Of a stretch of DNA of 64,000 nt, positions 21,412 to 30,114 are shown one piece after another (position 1 is the stretch's first letter; each line of letters starts with the position of its first letter). The notes beneath the pieces are model-generated. The model made no database searches and was not told the origin of the DNA. It saw nothing but the letters and a program-made list of their open reading frames with translations. Source of the DNA: Hirsutella rhossiliensis (Eukaryota; Ascomycota; Sordariomycetes; Hypocreales; Ophiocordycipitaceae). The stretch covers positions 3,472,001 through 3,536,000 of the forward strand of contig NW_025408672.1 in assembly GCF_020360975.1 (NCBI RefSeq). The letters run 5' to 3'. Made by a program: the position numbers and the translations under genes.

Positions 21412-21804
21412 ACGTGAGGGTGGAAGGATTCGTTCATCGCAATAACACAACAATTCTCGACGAGATTTAATCGGTTTTTCGTTCCCTTCTTCTGCTTTAC
21501 CGTCGTTCTTTATTCCATTCACATTAACGAGGAGATCCTCGTGTCCATATTCCAACGTGGGACCGATGGAATCAGCTAGCGCATCCGGCGCTCGAAATGC
21601 GGCCCATGATGGCGTGTGGCAGAACACACCCAGTGTGGGGAGGAGAGCTACAGTCAGAGCACACTATCCAACATAGTGATGCATCGTGGTAGGAGTTTGT
21701 TGGTGTTCTTGTTCGTGTTTTCCTATCTCATCTTAATTCGCTGTGTTTGGTGTGTTTTGGTGGATTGATTAGTGCGCGATCATCGATTTAGAAAGAGGTT
21801 CCAG

Positions 21805-22689
21805 TGTTGGATCCACCTGTGCACTAGGCACCGATCGCGCACGTATAACTAATCGACCGCGCTAGTCACGTGCGAGTAAGAGGTGAGACACAGGGAGGAA
21901 GGTCTTTGCACACAGTTTGTATGGGACACGTTTCCCTAGTTACACAAGATATAACCAAGGCTCTAGTTAATGGGCCCTTGGTTTTCCTTATCGGGCCCTT
22001 AAAGTGTGGCTAAAATAGTCACATGACTGTCGCGTCCCTTTCCCCGCCAAAACATTAGCCGCCAACTGTGAAAAGCTGTCAATACGGCCTCCGTACTCGT
22101 GCACGCCCCCACTTGTGGGTGAGCCAAAGCGAATCCCAAAGTGGAGGCGGGCACGAGTAGTCAATGGTGCATCCAGCTAGAACGCGACAAAGTTGACAAC
22201 GCGCATACAACGCACGCCAACGTACGAACGCACGAACGCATACCAAGGTGAGGGCATCCCCAACGCACCAACGCCGCACCGATGAAGTCACCTTTCCGCC
22301 GCAAGTTCGAGACCTGGCAAGCTGCTGCAGAGAGCGCCGTAGCTGCATTACGGAGCGAGAGCCTAATCAGGGACTGTGTCGTTGTAGCGACGTAGCCTCG
22401 GGCATATGTTCCACGAGCCTGTTCAATTGCCTCACTCATTGACATTACATTAAGCACCCTACTTTTAACGGCTCTACGTGAAATGCAGTTATGCTGTCGG
22501 GCCTATGACGCCGGCAAATGTGTGCACCGGCGCGCGTGCAAGCAAAGCCGCAAAGTAGGTTTGACAGTCCGCCACACTTTCAGCCACACTTCAAGGGCCC
22601 GATAAGGAAAGCCAAGGGCCCATTAACTAGAGCCTATAACCAATTGAACCAGTTCGAATAACCTCACTGCAGTGAAGAGCCTGTCCACA
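21805..22689 (+). repeat. Copia1 3' LTR, split by a nested element
   Basis: LTR bases lie at 21805-21957 and 22643-22689, with the repeated bases ATAACCA at 21951-21957 and 22636-22642. Removing 21958-22642 restores a 200-bp LTR identical to the 5' copy. The LTR ends at 22689 and is followed by GTGCA. Confidence 0.92.
21958..22635. mobile_element. 678-bp non-autonomous TIR element inside the Copia1 LTR
   Basis: Ends AGGCTCTAGTTAATGGGCCC on both sides, forming TIRs of about 54 bp with only about two differences. It is flanked by a 7- or 8-bp duplication ((T)ATAACCA), the size typical of hAT elements. AGTGTGGCT motifs lie just inside both ends, like the hAT terminus at 22729. The interior has no transposase; a run of ACGAACGC-type repeats sits near 22200-22240. 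Best described as a MITE that depends on another transposase. Confidence 0.85.
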
Positions 22690-22728
22690 GTGCAGGTATT
22701 GAGGCGGCCCGGGAAGCACGCCGTCGTC
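22690..22728 (+). mobile_element. Helitron B remnant, right block
   Basis: GTGCAGGTATTGAGGCGGCC and onward align with Helitron A 1400-1437 (WVQVLRRPGKHA). Joined to 15915 it recreates the pre-insertion site of Copia1. It stops at the hAT end at 22729. Confidence 0.75.
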
Positions 22729-22896
22729 CAGTGTGGCTAACAAACCGACAGACCTAGACCGGCCCCTTCGGTCTGTCGGTCTGGGTTTGCCGTGGCTGTC
22801 GGTCTGTCGGTCTAGGTCTGTCTGAGTTGGAGGGCCGGTCGGTCTGATGGTCTGATGGTCTAATTGACTGATTCCGTGGTGCTACGGTATGGGGTA

Positions 22897-22942
22897 CCAT
22901 GCCCCACCCCCCTTTCGGTAACACCCACCTTTCGGTAGCGCA
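22897..22942 (+). repeat. Fot1-like left TIR
   Basis: 46 bp, identical in reverse complement to 25027-25072. Contains two CACC..TTTCGGTA units, probably transposase binding sites. Confidence 0.93.
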
Positions 22943-23191
22943 ATTGAAAAATTCTCCACCAAAAGTCTACCATTTGAACTACATGAAATATGATCAGAAC
23001 TTAACATTATAAACACAAAAATTATATCATTCCGTAGAGAAATGGACGCTCTTATATGTACCGGCGCTTTTACCATTCGCCCGGATCTGGTGGTGACTGG
23101 AAGGGCTTCGGTGCCACCTTGACTTCGATCACTGAAGCTGTCTCCACCTCTGAGACCGCCTCCTCCTCTGTGTCAGAATTCAGCACAACGG

Positions 23192-24738
23192 CTATCTCTT
23201 GGCTTTTAATTTGGGAATGGCTTCCTCAGCCACCAAAGCTTCACTGAGAGTCATGAACCGTCTGTTCGGGTTCGGAATTGCTCTCCTCTTGCCTCTCTGC
23301 AGCCGGGCCACTTCTTCCTCTAGCTTCGCGATTCTGTTGCTGTGCTCGGCAAGCGTCTGTTCTTGGGCTTCAAAGCCTCTAGCTATCACGGCGTATCGTC
23401 TCCGGGTGCCAGGAGTCTTGTTCTTTCCGAAATCGCGAATCTGGTGGCTGTTTCTTGGCGTATCATCAGAACCCAAAATGGCGCGGACTTTGGAGACGTC
23501 TCTACAATGTCCGCGTGAATTTCTGGATGCCGCAATGCCTTGGATCGTGAGATCGGCCAATTCCCAGTGACCCTCCAGCCGGACAATATATTCTTTGCCG
23601 TCATTCCAACCTCGCGCGCTTTAGCATATGCCCGTATAAAATTGACCTTATGAACAGGCGCAGAATCGGTCAAACAGGTCAATTTCTGAAGTTCTTTCCG
23701 GTAAGCTGCCTTGGAGGCATTGAATACACCGTTATCTAACGGCTGGAGGCCATGAGAGCAGTGGGCAGGAAGGTAACAGCAATAAACGTTGTTCAAAAGC
23801 ATGTGGCCATCCATGCATCCTGGTCCCGGTTAACGGTAATTCCTACAGAGGTGGATAAAGAAACGCACCGTTGCATGACTTCCATGTCCATCTAATATGA
23901 TCAGTCTAGCATCTGAGGCATCGGCTGGTCGCGTCTGGGGCAAATAGACCCTCTCAAGCCACTCAATAGCGATATGGTTGTCCGTCCATCCGTTGGGCGA
24001 CGTTATGTAATGCCAGTCGGCTATTTTGCCGAATTCCGTCAAGAACCACTGTTTCTGAAGTTCTTTGCCCTTAAAGATAATGCCAGGGTAAGGACACGGC
24101 CGTCCGCGGTGATAGCTTCAATAAATGAGGTCCAGTTGCGGACTGTGGCCCTTTCAGAAGGGCCTTCCGTTTTGGGTCTGCACTCCCAACCACAAGACTA
24201 TCCAAACCTGGCAAAGAGTCTGGTTAGTAAAAGTAATGAAAGACAAGCCAAATACTCACCAAAGCCAGACATAATACCGCCTTCGTCAACATTCACGGTA
24301 TTTTCTGGTTTAATCCATCCATACTCCTTTTCCTGATATCGAAGAACCAGTGAACCGCACGAGGCGTAAAAGCATTAAATCGGTTAGCTTCCTGACGTCT
24401 CCCACGCTTGTTCTTGATGTCCGGATGGCGATTGATGAATTTAGAGACCCAGTTGCGCCCCACTGTCCGCTCGTTGTTCAGTTGCTTCATAAGAGCCTCC
24501 ACACATGCGCGGATCTGACTGTGGGAGGAGCATAGCCGAGAGACTCTTGGCGGAGGATCCAAGAAACCAAGCGAGCTTCCTGAGACTTACTCAAGAGTTG
24601 ACGAGGCTGGATCTGATCAGCCAGGGCTACCTGGCCTTTGAGTCTGTCGGAAATAGACTGCTGAGGTATGTCATACTTTTGGGCGGCGCGGTACTGCGAC
24701 AAGCCGTTTTTTGTGACATCAATTATCGCATTAGCCAT
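23192..24738 (-). pseudogene. Fot1-like transposase, frameshifted
   Basis: Begins with a psq-type helix-turn-helix (MANAIIDVTKNGLSQYRAAQ), then a CENP-B-type DNA-binding part (GRNWVSKFINRHPDIKNKR) after a frameshift near 24530. Catalytic residues of the DDD triad: D in VDEGGIMSGFG, D in LILDGHGSHAT, D in LQPLDNGVFN. A 52-bp intron at 24259-24208 (GTGAGT..ACTAAC..CCAG) lies after the first. The C-terminus has a leucine-rich coiled coil (HSNRIAKLEEEVARLQ). Breaks near 24530, 24170 and 23840 prevent a full product. Confidence 0.85.
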
Positions 24739-25026
24739 AATATCCTCCGTATAAATACCCGAGGCCGCTTTAAGGTCATTTTGGTCATGTGGTGGAGGAA
24801 TAACGAGAAGAATCATCGTCAGGAGGCGGAAGGAGATTAGGGGTTGGATGGTAATTTCGCGTGCAAGGTACGCACAGGCCACAGACCCTGTACAAACATT
24901 CAACCATCGAAAAGTAGAATTCAATCAATCCTCTATCTACTCCAAGTGACGGCTTGTGAATATCTTCAAAGCTGGCTGGAATCGGTGTAAGTGAAATTGA
25001 TGGGTTTTGGTGGGGATATTTCCTAA

Positions 25027-25072
25027 TGCGCTACCGAAAGGTGGGTGTTACCGAAAGGGGGGTGGGGCATGG
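25027..25072 (-). repeat. Fot1-like right TIR
   Basis: 46 bp, perfect partner of 22897-22942, followed by TA at 25073-25074. Confidence 0.93.
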
Positions 25073-25117
25073 TATTATCAAATAACCACAGACCAAAAAT
25101 ACCTTTTCTTTCATTAT

Positions 25118-25326
25118 TGTCGGTAGGCTCAATGCACGCGTGCGGGCGCCATTGCGGATAGAGGGATCCCTGTTGTATTCATCTATGAAGGAGAGAGGAA
25201 GAGAGGGGTAGGAAGCAGAGGCCACGTTAGCTACTTGTAGCCCCTAACTAGCTAGCCCCTGACTCCACACATAACAGGCTGCACACGTGACCTGCACGCA
25301 TATGACATAGTCCCCTTATTCCCACA
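25118..25326 (+). repeat. TRIM-like LTR, first copy
   Basis: 209 bp, with four extra bases (GGAA region near 25210) relative to the second copy. Confidence 0.9.
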
Positions 25327-25340
25327 CTGGCAGTTTTCTT

Positions 25341-25797
25341 CTTTAGAGAAGAGGCTGTTGTTATAGCAGCTGTAGGCGACAGCGGCTAGCAGAAGCAACA
25401 GAAGAAGAAGAGGCTGTCGAAGAAGCTGTTGTTGTAGCGGCTGTAGGCGGCAGCGGCTAGCAGAAGCAACAGAAGAAGAAGAGGCTGAAGAGGCTGTTGT
25501 TGTAGCGGCTGCTGCTGTAGGCGGCAGCGGCTAGCAGAAGCAACAGAAGAAGAAGAGGCTGAAGAGGCTGTTGTTGTAGCGGCTGCTGCTGTAGGCGGCA
25601 GCGGCTAGCAGAAGCAACAGAAGAAGAAGAGGCTGTCGAAGAAGCTGTTGTTGTAGCGGCTGTAGGCGGCAGCGGCTAGCAGAAGCAACAGAAGAAGAAG
25701 AGGCTGTCGAAGAAGCTGTTGTTGTAGCGGCTGTAGGCGGCAGCGGCTAGCAGAAGCAACAGAAGAAGAAGAGGCTGTTGAAGAAGCTGTTGTTGTT
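25341..25797 (+). repeat. tandem array of about 70-bp units inside the TRIM-like element
   Basis: Six to seven copies sharing GCGGCTAGCAGAAGCAACAG followed by a GAAGAAGAAGAGGCTG tract and TTGTTGTAGCGGCTG. Unit length varies between about 65 and 75 bp by small gains such as CTGCTG, so frame is not conserved and coding is unlikely. Confidence 0.88.
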
Positions 25798-25868
25798 TAT
25801 CGTGATCAAATAAATGAGACGATAAGGGGTCGTATTGGTCTGTCGTATACGAAGTTATCGAGTAGATA

Positions 25869-25919
25869 CTAGTATTTCTATCGGTCGATGAACAAGCAGC
25901 CGACCGATAGAAGTACTAG
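25869..25919. other. 19-bp near-perfect hairpin in the TRIM-like interior
   Basis: Arms 25869-25887 (CTAGTATTTCTATCGGTCG) and 25901-25919 pair at 18 of 19 positions around a 13-nt loop. Such a structure in the RNA could be a packaging or dimer signal; that role is inference. Confidence 0.8.
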
Positions 25920-26124
25920 GCGATATAGTCGCACTATCAATAAGTGTCAGGCAGCAGATTGGTAGCTTAGAGGTTCTCCCGTATGACAAGCAGATCGGGG
26001 ATAGCCAATTAGCACGAATACCCTTCTTCCTAACCATTCGACAGGCGGGTAGGTTAGTCTAAGGGTCGCGATTCGTCTCCTCTACCTAACTGTCTGTCAA
26101 TGGTCAAGCCAAGAGACTGATCAG

Positions 26125-26329
26125 TGTCGGTAGGCTCAATGCACGCGTGCGGGCGCCATTGCGGATAGAGGGATCCCTGTTGTATTCATCTATGAAGGAG
26201 AGAGGAAGAGAGGGGTAGCAGAGGCCACGTTAGCTACTTGTAGCCCCTAACTAGCTAGCCCCTGACTCCACACATAACAGGCTGCACACGTGACCTGCAC
26301 GCATATGACATAGTCCCCTTATTCCCACA
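26125..26329 (+). repeat. TRIM-like LTR, second copy
   Basis: 205 bp. Followed by ATTAT and then directly by the MITE end TAAGCGAAGCTG. Confidence 0.9.
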
Positions 26330-26334
26330 ATTAT

Positions 26335-26875
26335 TAAGCGAAGCTGTAAATTGTGCTACAAAGTGACGAAGTACACGCAGTGCGCAAATTCAGCGGAGCT
26401 TCTTTAAGCAGGTTTTTTGGGGGACCACTTTTTCCTAGCACAGCGTTTTGATTGGCCCTACTATTAATTTGCAGAACCATCATTGGTCAGATTTACCCGG
26501 TGATCACCCGCGACTACGTTATGATTGGTCAGATCCGATGTATACTGTACGCCGTAGAATTATTCGTACCGTACAAAACGCTTCTGATTGGCCCAAAAGG
26601 TTTACCCGTTGCTTTGCCATAGGGAAGTTTACCCCCACCTTTGCCGCAACAGACCTCACAGCGCGCGCCTTACATCAATGCACCGTGGGGCTTAAGGTGT
26701 TACGCATTAATGTATTGAAATGTCAGTAGCTTTTACGTCTAGGCCCTATAGGAGAAATCCTCCGGGTGAAATACCATACATACATACATACATCAATGCA
26801 TTGTTGCATCTTCGTAGCACAGAAATTTACAGCTTTGCTTACTCCTGTGACGGCGTATTCGGCGGCAACCCAGGT
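26335..26875. mobile_element. MITE copy 1 (TAAGC family) with a retroposon inside
   Basis: Ends TAAGCGAAGCTGTAAATT (26335) and AATTTACAGCTTTGCTTA (to 26841), inverted to each other, plus a 34-base flank 26842-26875 shared with copy 2. The interior carries several CCAAT/ATTGG boxes in both orientations and no ORF. It is interrupted by the 106-bp LINE-tail unit at 26683-26788. Relative to copy 2 (31741-32164) it lies in the opposite orientation. Confidence 0.8.
26683..26788 (+). mobile_element. 106-bp LINE-tail mini-retroposon, copy 2
   Basis: CCGTGGGGCTTAAGGTGTTA through GGGTGAAATACC and a CATA-type tail. Bracketed by the 12-bp duplication TACATCAATGCA (26671-26682 and 26789-26800). The unoccupied site is visible in MITE copy 2 near 31805-31830 (reverse complement), which proves the insertion. 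Confidence 0.9.
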
Positions 26876-26978
26876 ACGTTAGCTACTTGTAGCCCCTAAC
26901 TAGCTAGCCCCTGACTCCACACATAACAGGCTGCACACGTGACCTGCACGCATATGACATAGTCCCCTTATTCCCACA
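26876..26978 (+). repeat. third, 5'-truncated TRIM-like LTR fragment
   Basis: Starts ACGTTAGCTACTTG and continues to the normal LTR end CCCACA, again followed by ATTAT (26979-26983). The first about 100 bases of the LTR are replaced by the MITE. To its right the hAT 3' sequence resumes. Confidence 0.88.
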
Positions 26979-26992
26979 ATTATAGACACCTA

Positions 26993-29417
26993 CTAAGCTA
27001 CCAACCCTCTCATTAGCCACTGCTTTTGAAGCTGATCAGCCTCGACTATTTCAGGCGATAGCTGATTGCGCTCGTCTGTGATCATCTTCTTTGTCTGGCT
27101 AAACACTCTCTCACATTCAGCACTTATGCCAGGAATTGAGAACAGATCTAGCGCCATTCGATATAAGACTAGGTATTCCAGTTAATGCCGGCTCCACCAT
27201 TTAAGAGGGTTTGCAACGTCAAGATCTTAGGCGTAAATTGGCCTGGTCTAGAATAAGTCAAGCTCACTCACTGCCTTAACCTTCTTCCGCTATGTGTTTA
27301 ACGAGCTAATCGATCTCTTTCCAAACGAGCTGTAGTCATTGTCAGCGTCGACTTCCTCGGATTCGTCTTCCAAAAACCCAGCTTGAGCCTGAGTTTCAAC
27401 TTCAGTCTGCCTCCGGTATTCATCGAATAGGCTACCAACAGCCGACTGAATGTCGCTATACCATTGCGGCTTGTTCATCGCCTTCTTCCAGTGTCGTTCG
27501 AAGTAGTCGTACCCATACGACGGGTGCAGTGCTAGAGCTGCCCGATAAACAGGTGTCCTATCGGTTTTGACGTAATAGTCTTCAAGCTTCGCCCATCCAC
27601 AGTCAATTCCCGACTTAAAATGGGAGGCCTCCTCGAACTGAGTATCCTCCGCGGCCTGCTTGAATTTCATGAACAGGTAGTCCATGGTTTTAAGTGTCTC
27701 CCACACAGCGCCGTGGCCGCCCTCCGCCCCCGGCTTACTGGCGTTGCCCTCTATAGTCTTCGTCAGGATATAAAACGGCTTCAAGAACTCGTAGAAACGC
27801 TCTAATTCAACCCAGTCCCCAGCGTTGAGGAAGTCGTTAGTTAGGTCACGGTGATCAGGGTCATTCTTAGGCTTTTGCCAGCGAGATTGATAGAGCTCGA
27901 TGGCGCAGCGCAGTTCGAGTGCTGGTGTAAGCCGACAAGTTGTCAGTACTCAGAATACGGAAGCAACCTCGGACGAGAAACGTACCGCGTTTGATCATCA
28001 TGTATATAGAGTTCCAGCGAGTCTTGCCGTCAACAACAATCTCCAGGGTAAAAATAGGATCGTCACCAGCGAGCTCGGTCTGCAAATGCCGAAGACCCTG
28101 TCGTCGCTGATCTGTCCGTCGAATGTAGGTGGCAATGTTGTGGAGTCTGCCGATAGCTCCTTTCTTGGCCCAAATGTCGAACTTGAACTCATATGTAGCT
28201 CCACGAAGCTCAGCCTCGAATTTACTGACGTTGGAGCCAAAAATAACTGCTCGGACAACCAGGTTGATAACGTGGCCTATACAGCGTAGGCGGCGTCGGC
28301 TGACATCCATTGGAAACCACCTAGCAAGCGTCTCTAGGCAGGTATCGTTGCTCTTGGCGTTATCAAGCATGAAGTATCCAAGCTTGGACCCCAACTCGTA
28401 TCGATCGATTACCTCCTTGAGATAGGCGGCGATATTCTCACCGGAGTGTGGACCGACTAAGCGCGGAAGTCCAAGAAGGACATCGCGTTTTGGCCTTCAC
28501 TGCCAACAAAATGTCCGACAATTCCGACGTAGTTAAACGCATTTGAAGCAGTCCATAGATCAAAGCTGGTGTGAACCGAGCTCTTCGCGTTCTTGACGAG
28601 ATCAAAGACAATTTGCTGTCGGCGTTCAAAGGCTTGACGAATCCATGAGCAGATCGTGGTGTGATGCTCCGGAAGTAGCCGACTTGCAAGCTCTCCTCCA
28701 TTCGATACGAGCCACCCAAGCCGCTCGCTGGATGCTTGTCGAAAGGTGACATCTTCCACTATGACCCAGTCCACAAAGCGAGCTTTCCATGTCCTCTCGT
28801 CGAAATGGGAGGCGAGCTGGTAGCCTAGGCTGGCCTGTCGAGATAAAGGTAGGGACGAAGAGGATGGTGACGTAGCCGCCAAGGTAAACGGAGTCTTCAA
28901 TCCGGGACGACTCTCGCCGAATTCCGTGATTTGGTGCTGACGACGCAGGTGCTTCGCGGCGTGAGACGTCCCTGAGGAGGCGTATAACGCTGTCGAATAG
29001 TTCTTCTTCCCGTGACAGATTCTGCAAAGCCAGTAACGTACTCCGCTATGCTCCAAGTTCGCGCCGTATCTGTAGATCCACGACTCTTTGATCTTTGTGC
29101 CGACGACCCTTTTGTGACGAGGTCTCATTTGGCACCCAAAGTCGTTTGCCGCCGTGCCAGATGTTCTCCCAATCAATGTCAAATTCGCATTGTGAAGCAT
29201 CTGTCTCGTCTGCTCTGGCCTCGGACGTGGCAGGCGTAGCCTCATGACTGTCATTAACTGGGGTGGGATGTGGACGGGATGCAAATGACTGCGGTACAGA
29301 CGACACGGGGCTCGTATCCCTACTAGAAGACATAATGACGCGGTATGATACACTGTAGCTCGTAGATGGATGGGAAGACGCGAAAATTGGCAGGGCAGAC
29401 GCGTAACTTGTTGACAT
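26993..29417 (-). pseudogene. hAT transposase, frameshifted
   Basis: Starts MSTSYASALPIF at 29417. A BED-type zinc finger follows (LCRICHGKKN..HAAKHLRRQH). The catalytic and insertion regions lie in pieces at 28457-29353, 27867-28394 (GYFMLDNAKSNDTC, TRWNSIYMMI) and 27290-27784. The C-terminal dimerisation block is clear at about 27170-26993: DLFSIPGISAECERVFSQTK ending WLMRGLVA stop. Frame changes near 29110, 28475 and 27880 and stops near 27240 break it. It would cut and paste elements with CAGTG-type ends. Confidence 0.85.
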
Positions 29418-29613
29418 TAGGTAGGTGCTACCTTAAGGCGGAACGGACCAATGGCATCACGGGAACACCAGTCCAGTCAGACCGACTCAGACCACCCAGA
29501 CCGACTGACTGCTCCGGTCGGTCGGTCTGATGAGAATTGGCGGTCGGTCGGTCTGCGGTCTGTCAGACCACCTTCAGACGGTCTGTCAGACGGTCTGTCT
29601 GTTAGCCACACTG

Positions 29614-30054
29614 GTTCGATGCGGGCATAGTTCTGCGTTGGCAATTTACGCCGGGTCCTAGGAGCAAAGAAACTTGCTGCGGCAGATGTTTTCGATTCAG
29701 CAAGGGCCATACTATGTATCATGTTATAATTAGCTATCCACTCGTAAAGTGATTAAATAAGAGGGGGAGGTTGGAGGGTCATGAAGTTTTACCCGGTCTT
29801 GGCTAAAGGGCTCGAGAATACCAAATAAACCACAATAGAGTATAAAGGAGTCGAGGTTGAACGGGTAGGATAGGTCGTCGGGCGGGCGTTGATTCGGGGG
29901 TCGACCCGAAGCCGCTGTCGGAAATATCGAAGCAGGAATTAGGCGAGATCGTCGTAAAATAATGTCGTGGAAGTTGTCGCGAAGACCGTTGCTCAATGCA
30001 GGCAAAAAAAATGTTGGATGGGCTGGCCGTGTCTTTCCGACAGCAGTAGGATTA
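29614..30054. other. spacer between hAT and the pogo-like element
   Basis: No gene, repeat or element end recognised. An antisense frame at 29730-30161 crosses the next element's TIR and is taken as chance. Confidence 0.4.
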
Positions 30055-30114
30055 AGGGATTTCCCGGTGATCTGCCGGATCGGGCGATTCGCCGGATTCA
30101 CCGCCAGTTCACGT

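Larger units (their letters stand above)
15916..22689 (+). mobile_element. Copia1, complete Ty1/copia element
   Basis: Two LTRs, gag and pol on the plus strand, and a perfect 5-bp target duplication GTGCA (15911-15915 and 22690-22694). The order protease, integrase, reverse transcriptase, RNase H is diagnostic of Ty1/copia. The LTRs are identical where comparable, yet the coding region has many frameshifts. A 678-bp TIR element sits in the 3' LTR. Confidence 0.93.
22897..25072 (-). mobile_element. Fot1-like pogo element (Tc1/mariner superfamily)
   Basis: Perfect 46-bp TIRs (CCATGCCCCACCCCCCTTTC..) at 22897-22942 and 25027-25072, flanked by TA at 22895-22896 and 25073-25074, the signature target duplication. 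Length 2176 bp with one transposase gene on the minus strand. It is inserted in the 3' part of the hAT element. Confidence 0.95.
25118..26329 (+). mobile_element. TRIM-like non-coding LTR retrotransposon, 1212 bp
   Basis: LTRs at 25118-25326 and 26125-26329 flank a 798-bp interior with no gag or pol. The target duplication ATTAT is perfect (25113-25117 and 26330-26334). The LTRs start TGTCGG, end CCCACA, and differ only by a 4-bp indel, so insertion is recent. The interior holds a tandem array and a strong hairpin. It must have been copied with enzymes from another element. Strand is arbitrary, because no coding sequence orients it. Confidence 0.9.
22729..29613 (-). mobile_element. hAT element, decayed, hosting several nested insertions
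   Basis: Terminal CAGTGTGGCTAACA occurs at 22729-22742 and inverted at 29600-29613. Both ends carry dense subterminal GGTCTGTC/GGTCGGTC repeats. The transposase lies on the minus strand near the right end; the left 4 kb is filled by a Fot1-like element, a TRIM-like element, a MITE and a LINE-tail unit. The flanking 8-mers CCGTCGTC and GTTCGATG do not match, so no target duplication is evident. Confidence 0.8.

Noticed and set aside
23825..23880. A second intron in the Fot1-like transposase after DGHGSHAT
   Set aside because: GTGCGT..ACCAG would fit by sequence but leaves the downstream LQPLDNGVFN block out of frame, so a frameshift is more likely.
25341..25797. Regular repeats resembling a CRISPR array
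   Set aside because: Units are contiguous, with no unique spacers, no cas genes and a eukaryotic LTR context. It is a tandem array inside an LTR element.
25846..25858. A functional loxP/Cre recombination site
   Set aside because: Only one perfect arm exists, the second is imperfect and no recombinase is present. Treated as a likely coincidence.
22729..29621. An 8-bp target duplication for the hAT element
   Set aside because: CCGTCGTC and GTTCGATG do not match, and shifting the borders by a few bases does not help.
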